Source of the DNA: Burkholderiales bacterium
GTDB lineage: Bacteria; Pseudomonadota; Gammaproteobacteria; Burkholderiales; Casimicrobiaceae
Assembly (NCBI GenBank): GCA_020851235.1
Contig: JADZDD010000040.1
Coordinates: 1 to 32,835, forward strand
Reading direction: 5' to 3'
DNA: 32,835 nt
Shown: piece after piece, positions 32,489 to 32,835 of the stretch
Numbering within the stretch: position 1 is the stretch's first letter
How the letters are laid out: the number at the start of each line of letters is the position of its first letter
Notes under the pieces: generated by a model
What the model was told of the DNA's origin: nothing
Databases searched by the model: none
Seen by the model: only the letters and a program-made list of their open reading frames with translations
Program-made: the position numbers and the translations under genes

Positions 32489-32608
32489 ATGAAGGCCGTC
32501 AAGCCGCCAGCGTCCACCGGCACCGAACCTCCGGACGAGAAGCAGGCCAGTCCCGTGAGTATGACCGACAGGAACCTGCGCATCTGCAACTGCAACGCGA
32601 AAGGATAG
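32489..32608 (+). pseudogene. 5' end of an iron-sulfur (ferredoxin-like) oxidoreductase gene truncated by an IS91-like end
   Basis: GAAGGA and ATG 32489 begin a frame MKAVKPPASTGTEPPDEKQA, then MTDRNLRICNCNA, which resembles the start of 4Fe-4S ferredoxin-domain proteins beginning NLxICNCN(K/R)T. At 32600/32601 the IS91-like end begins, adding two codons and a TAG. Only 37 native residues remain, so the family call is tentative. Confidence 0.5.
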
Positions 32609-32835
32609 GAAATCCAACGGCACGACGCGTCATCGCCGGAGGCGTAGCACGTCTTGACTTGCCCGGACGGATGGGAAGCAGGGAGGATCACGGGTCGTCG
32701 CGAGGCCCGGCATCGGGCCTATCCCACAGCGGCGGGCCGCGGGCCGGGGCGATGGTGGGCGGACGGATCGGCTCGCCGAGGTGGGCGAGGATGGCACGCA
32801 CGGTGCTGGGTTCGGTGATGAAGGCGACGACGCGC
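32601..32835 (-). mobile_element. IS91/ISCR-like element end, copy 2 (continues beyond window)
   Basis: Direct repeat of 29843-30077 in the same orientation. The minus strand carries the transposase tail (FITEPSTVRAILAHLGEPIR, then APARGPPLW) with its stop at 32688, and the CGTTGGATTTCCTATCC terminus at the left. The reading frame is open at the window edge, and FITEP is closer to the family consensus than copy 1's FITQP, so this may be the end of a complete element. Confidence 0.7.

Noticed and set aside
1-32835. tRNA, rRNA or CRISPR arrays
   Set aside because: No cloverleaf with a GGTTCGAATCC-type arm, no rRNA-like stretch and no regularly spaced repeats were found by eye.

Overview
The window is GC-rich throughout and reads as the chromosome of a betaproteobacterium-like organism with both heterotrophic (acyl-CoA based) and sulfur-oxidising capacity. 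That placement rests on GC content, the protein families and the Sox/flavocytochrome genes, and is an inference. No rRNA, tRNA or CRISPR was seen.

Left part (1-7376, all minus strand): a secreted DUF1254/DUF1214 protein running off the left edge, a small DUF1145-like membrane protein, and a compact four-gene operon (acyl-CoA dehydrogenase, saccharopine-dehydrogenase-like oxidoreductase, acyl-CoA synthetase, thiolase/lipid-transfer-type enzyme) that looks like a catabolic CoA-ester pathway. Next comes a VapBC-type toxin-antitoxin pair (7864-8501) whose antitoxin appears to be translated from a leaderless message, then a scrap zone (8577-9410) with an in-frame hybrid of a glycyl-radical enzyme and its activase, a shredded second copy of a LuxR/MalT-type regulator, and a piece of an IS91-type transposase.

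Middle part (9610-22929): an intact 877-residue MalT/AlkS-like ATP-dependent LuxR regulator transcribed divergently from an AlkK-type acyl-CoA ligase, followed by two paralogous glutathione-transferase-like proteins, a MaoC-like protein, an SMP-30/gluconolactonase-like protein, a VOC-VOC-SRPBCC fusion and a short-chain dehydrogenase. Together these resemble a catabolic island for an aliphatic or aromatic substrate; the substrate cannot be read from sequence. Between them lie remnants of an arylsulfatase, an alpha/beta hydrolase and an AraC regulator fused to a membrane protein.

Right part (23070-28484, minus strand): a sulfur-oxidation locus with a YeeE/YedE thiosulfate-type transporter, soxY, soxZ and the two flavocytochrome c sulfide dehydrogenase subunits intact. 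The catalytic genes soxA, soxX and soxB are collapsed into one hybrid reading frame with an early stop codon and a lost heme ligand. A metallo-beta-lactamase-fold gene and a DUF1178/cytochrome c551 hybrid are also broken here.

Right end (28743-32835): a conserved secreted protein, an ECF sigma factor fragment, and two same-orientation, near-identical (about 235 bp) ends of an IS91/ISCR-like rolling-circle element. These bracket a truncated proline racemase and a two-gene membrane operon. Each end interrupts a gene: the sigma factor on the left and an iron-sulfur protein on the right.

The most striking property is the number of deletion mosaics: at least nine genes survive only as short recognisable islands joined together, several in frame and sometimes across neighbouring genes. 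They sit among genes that look fully intact.
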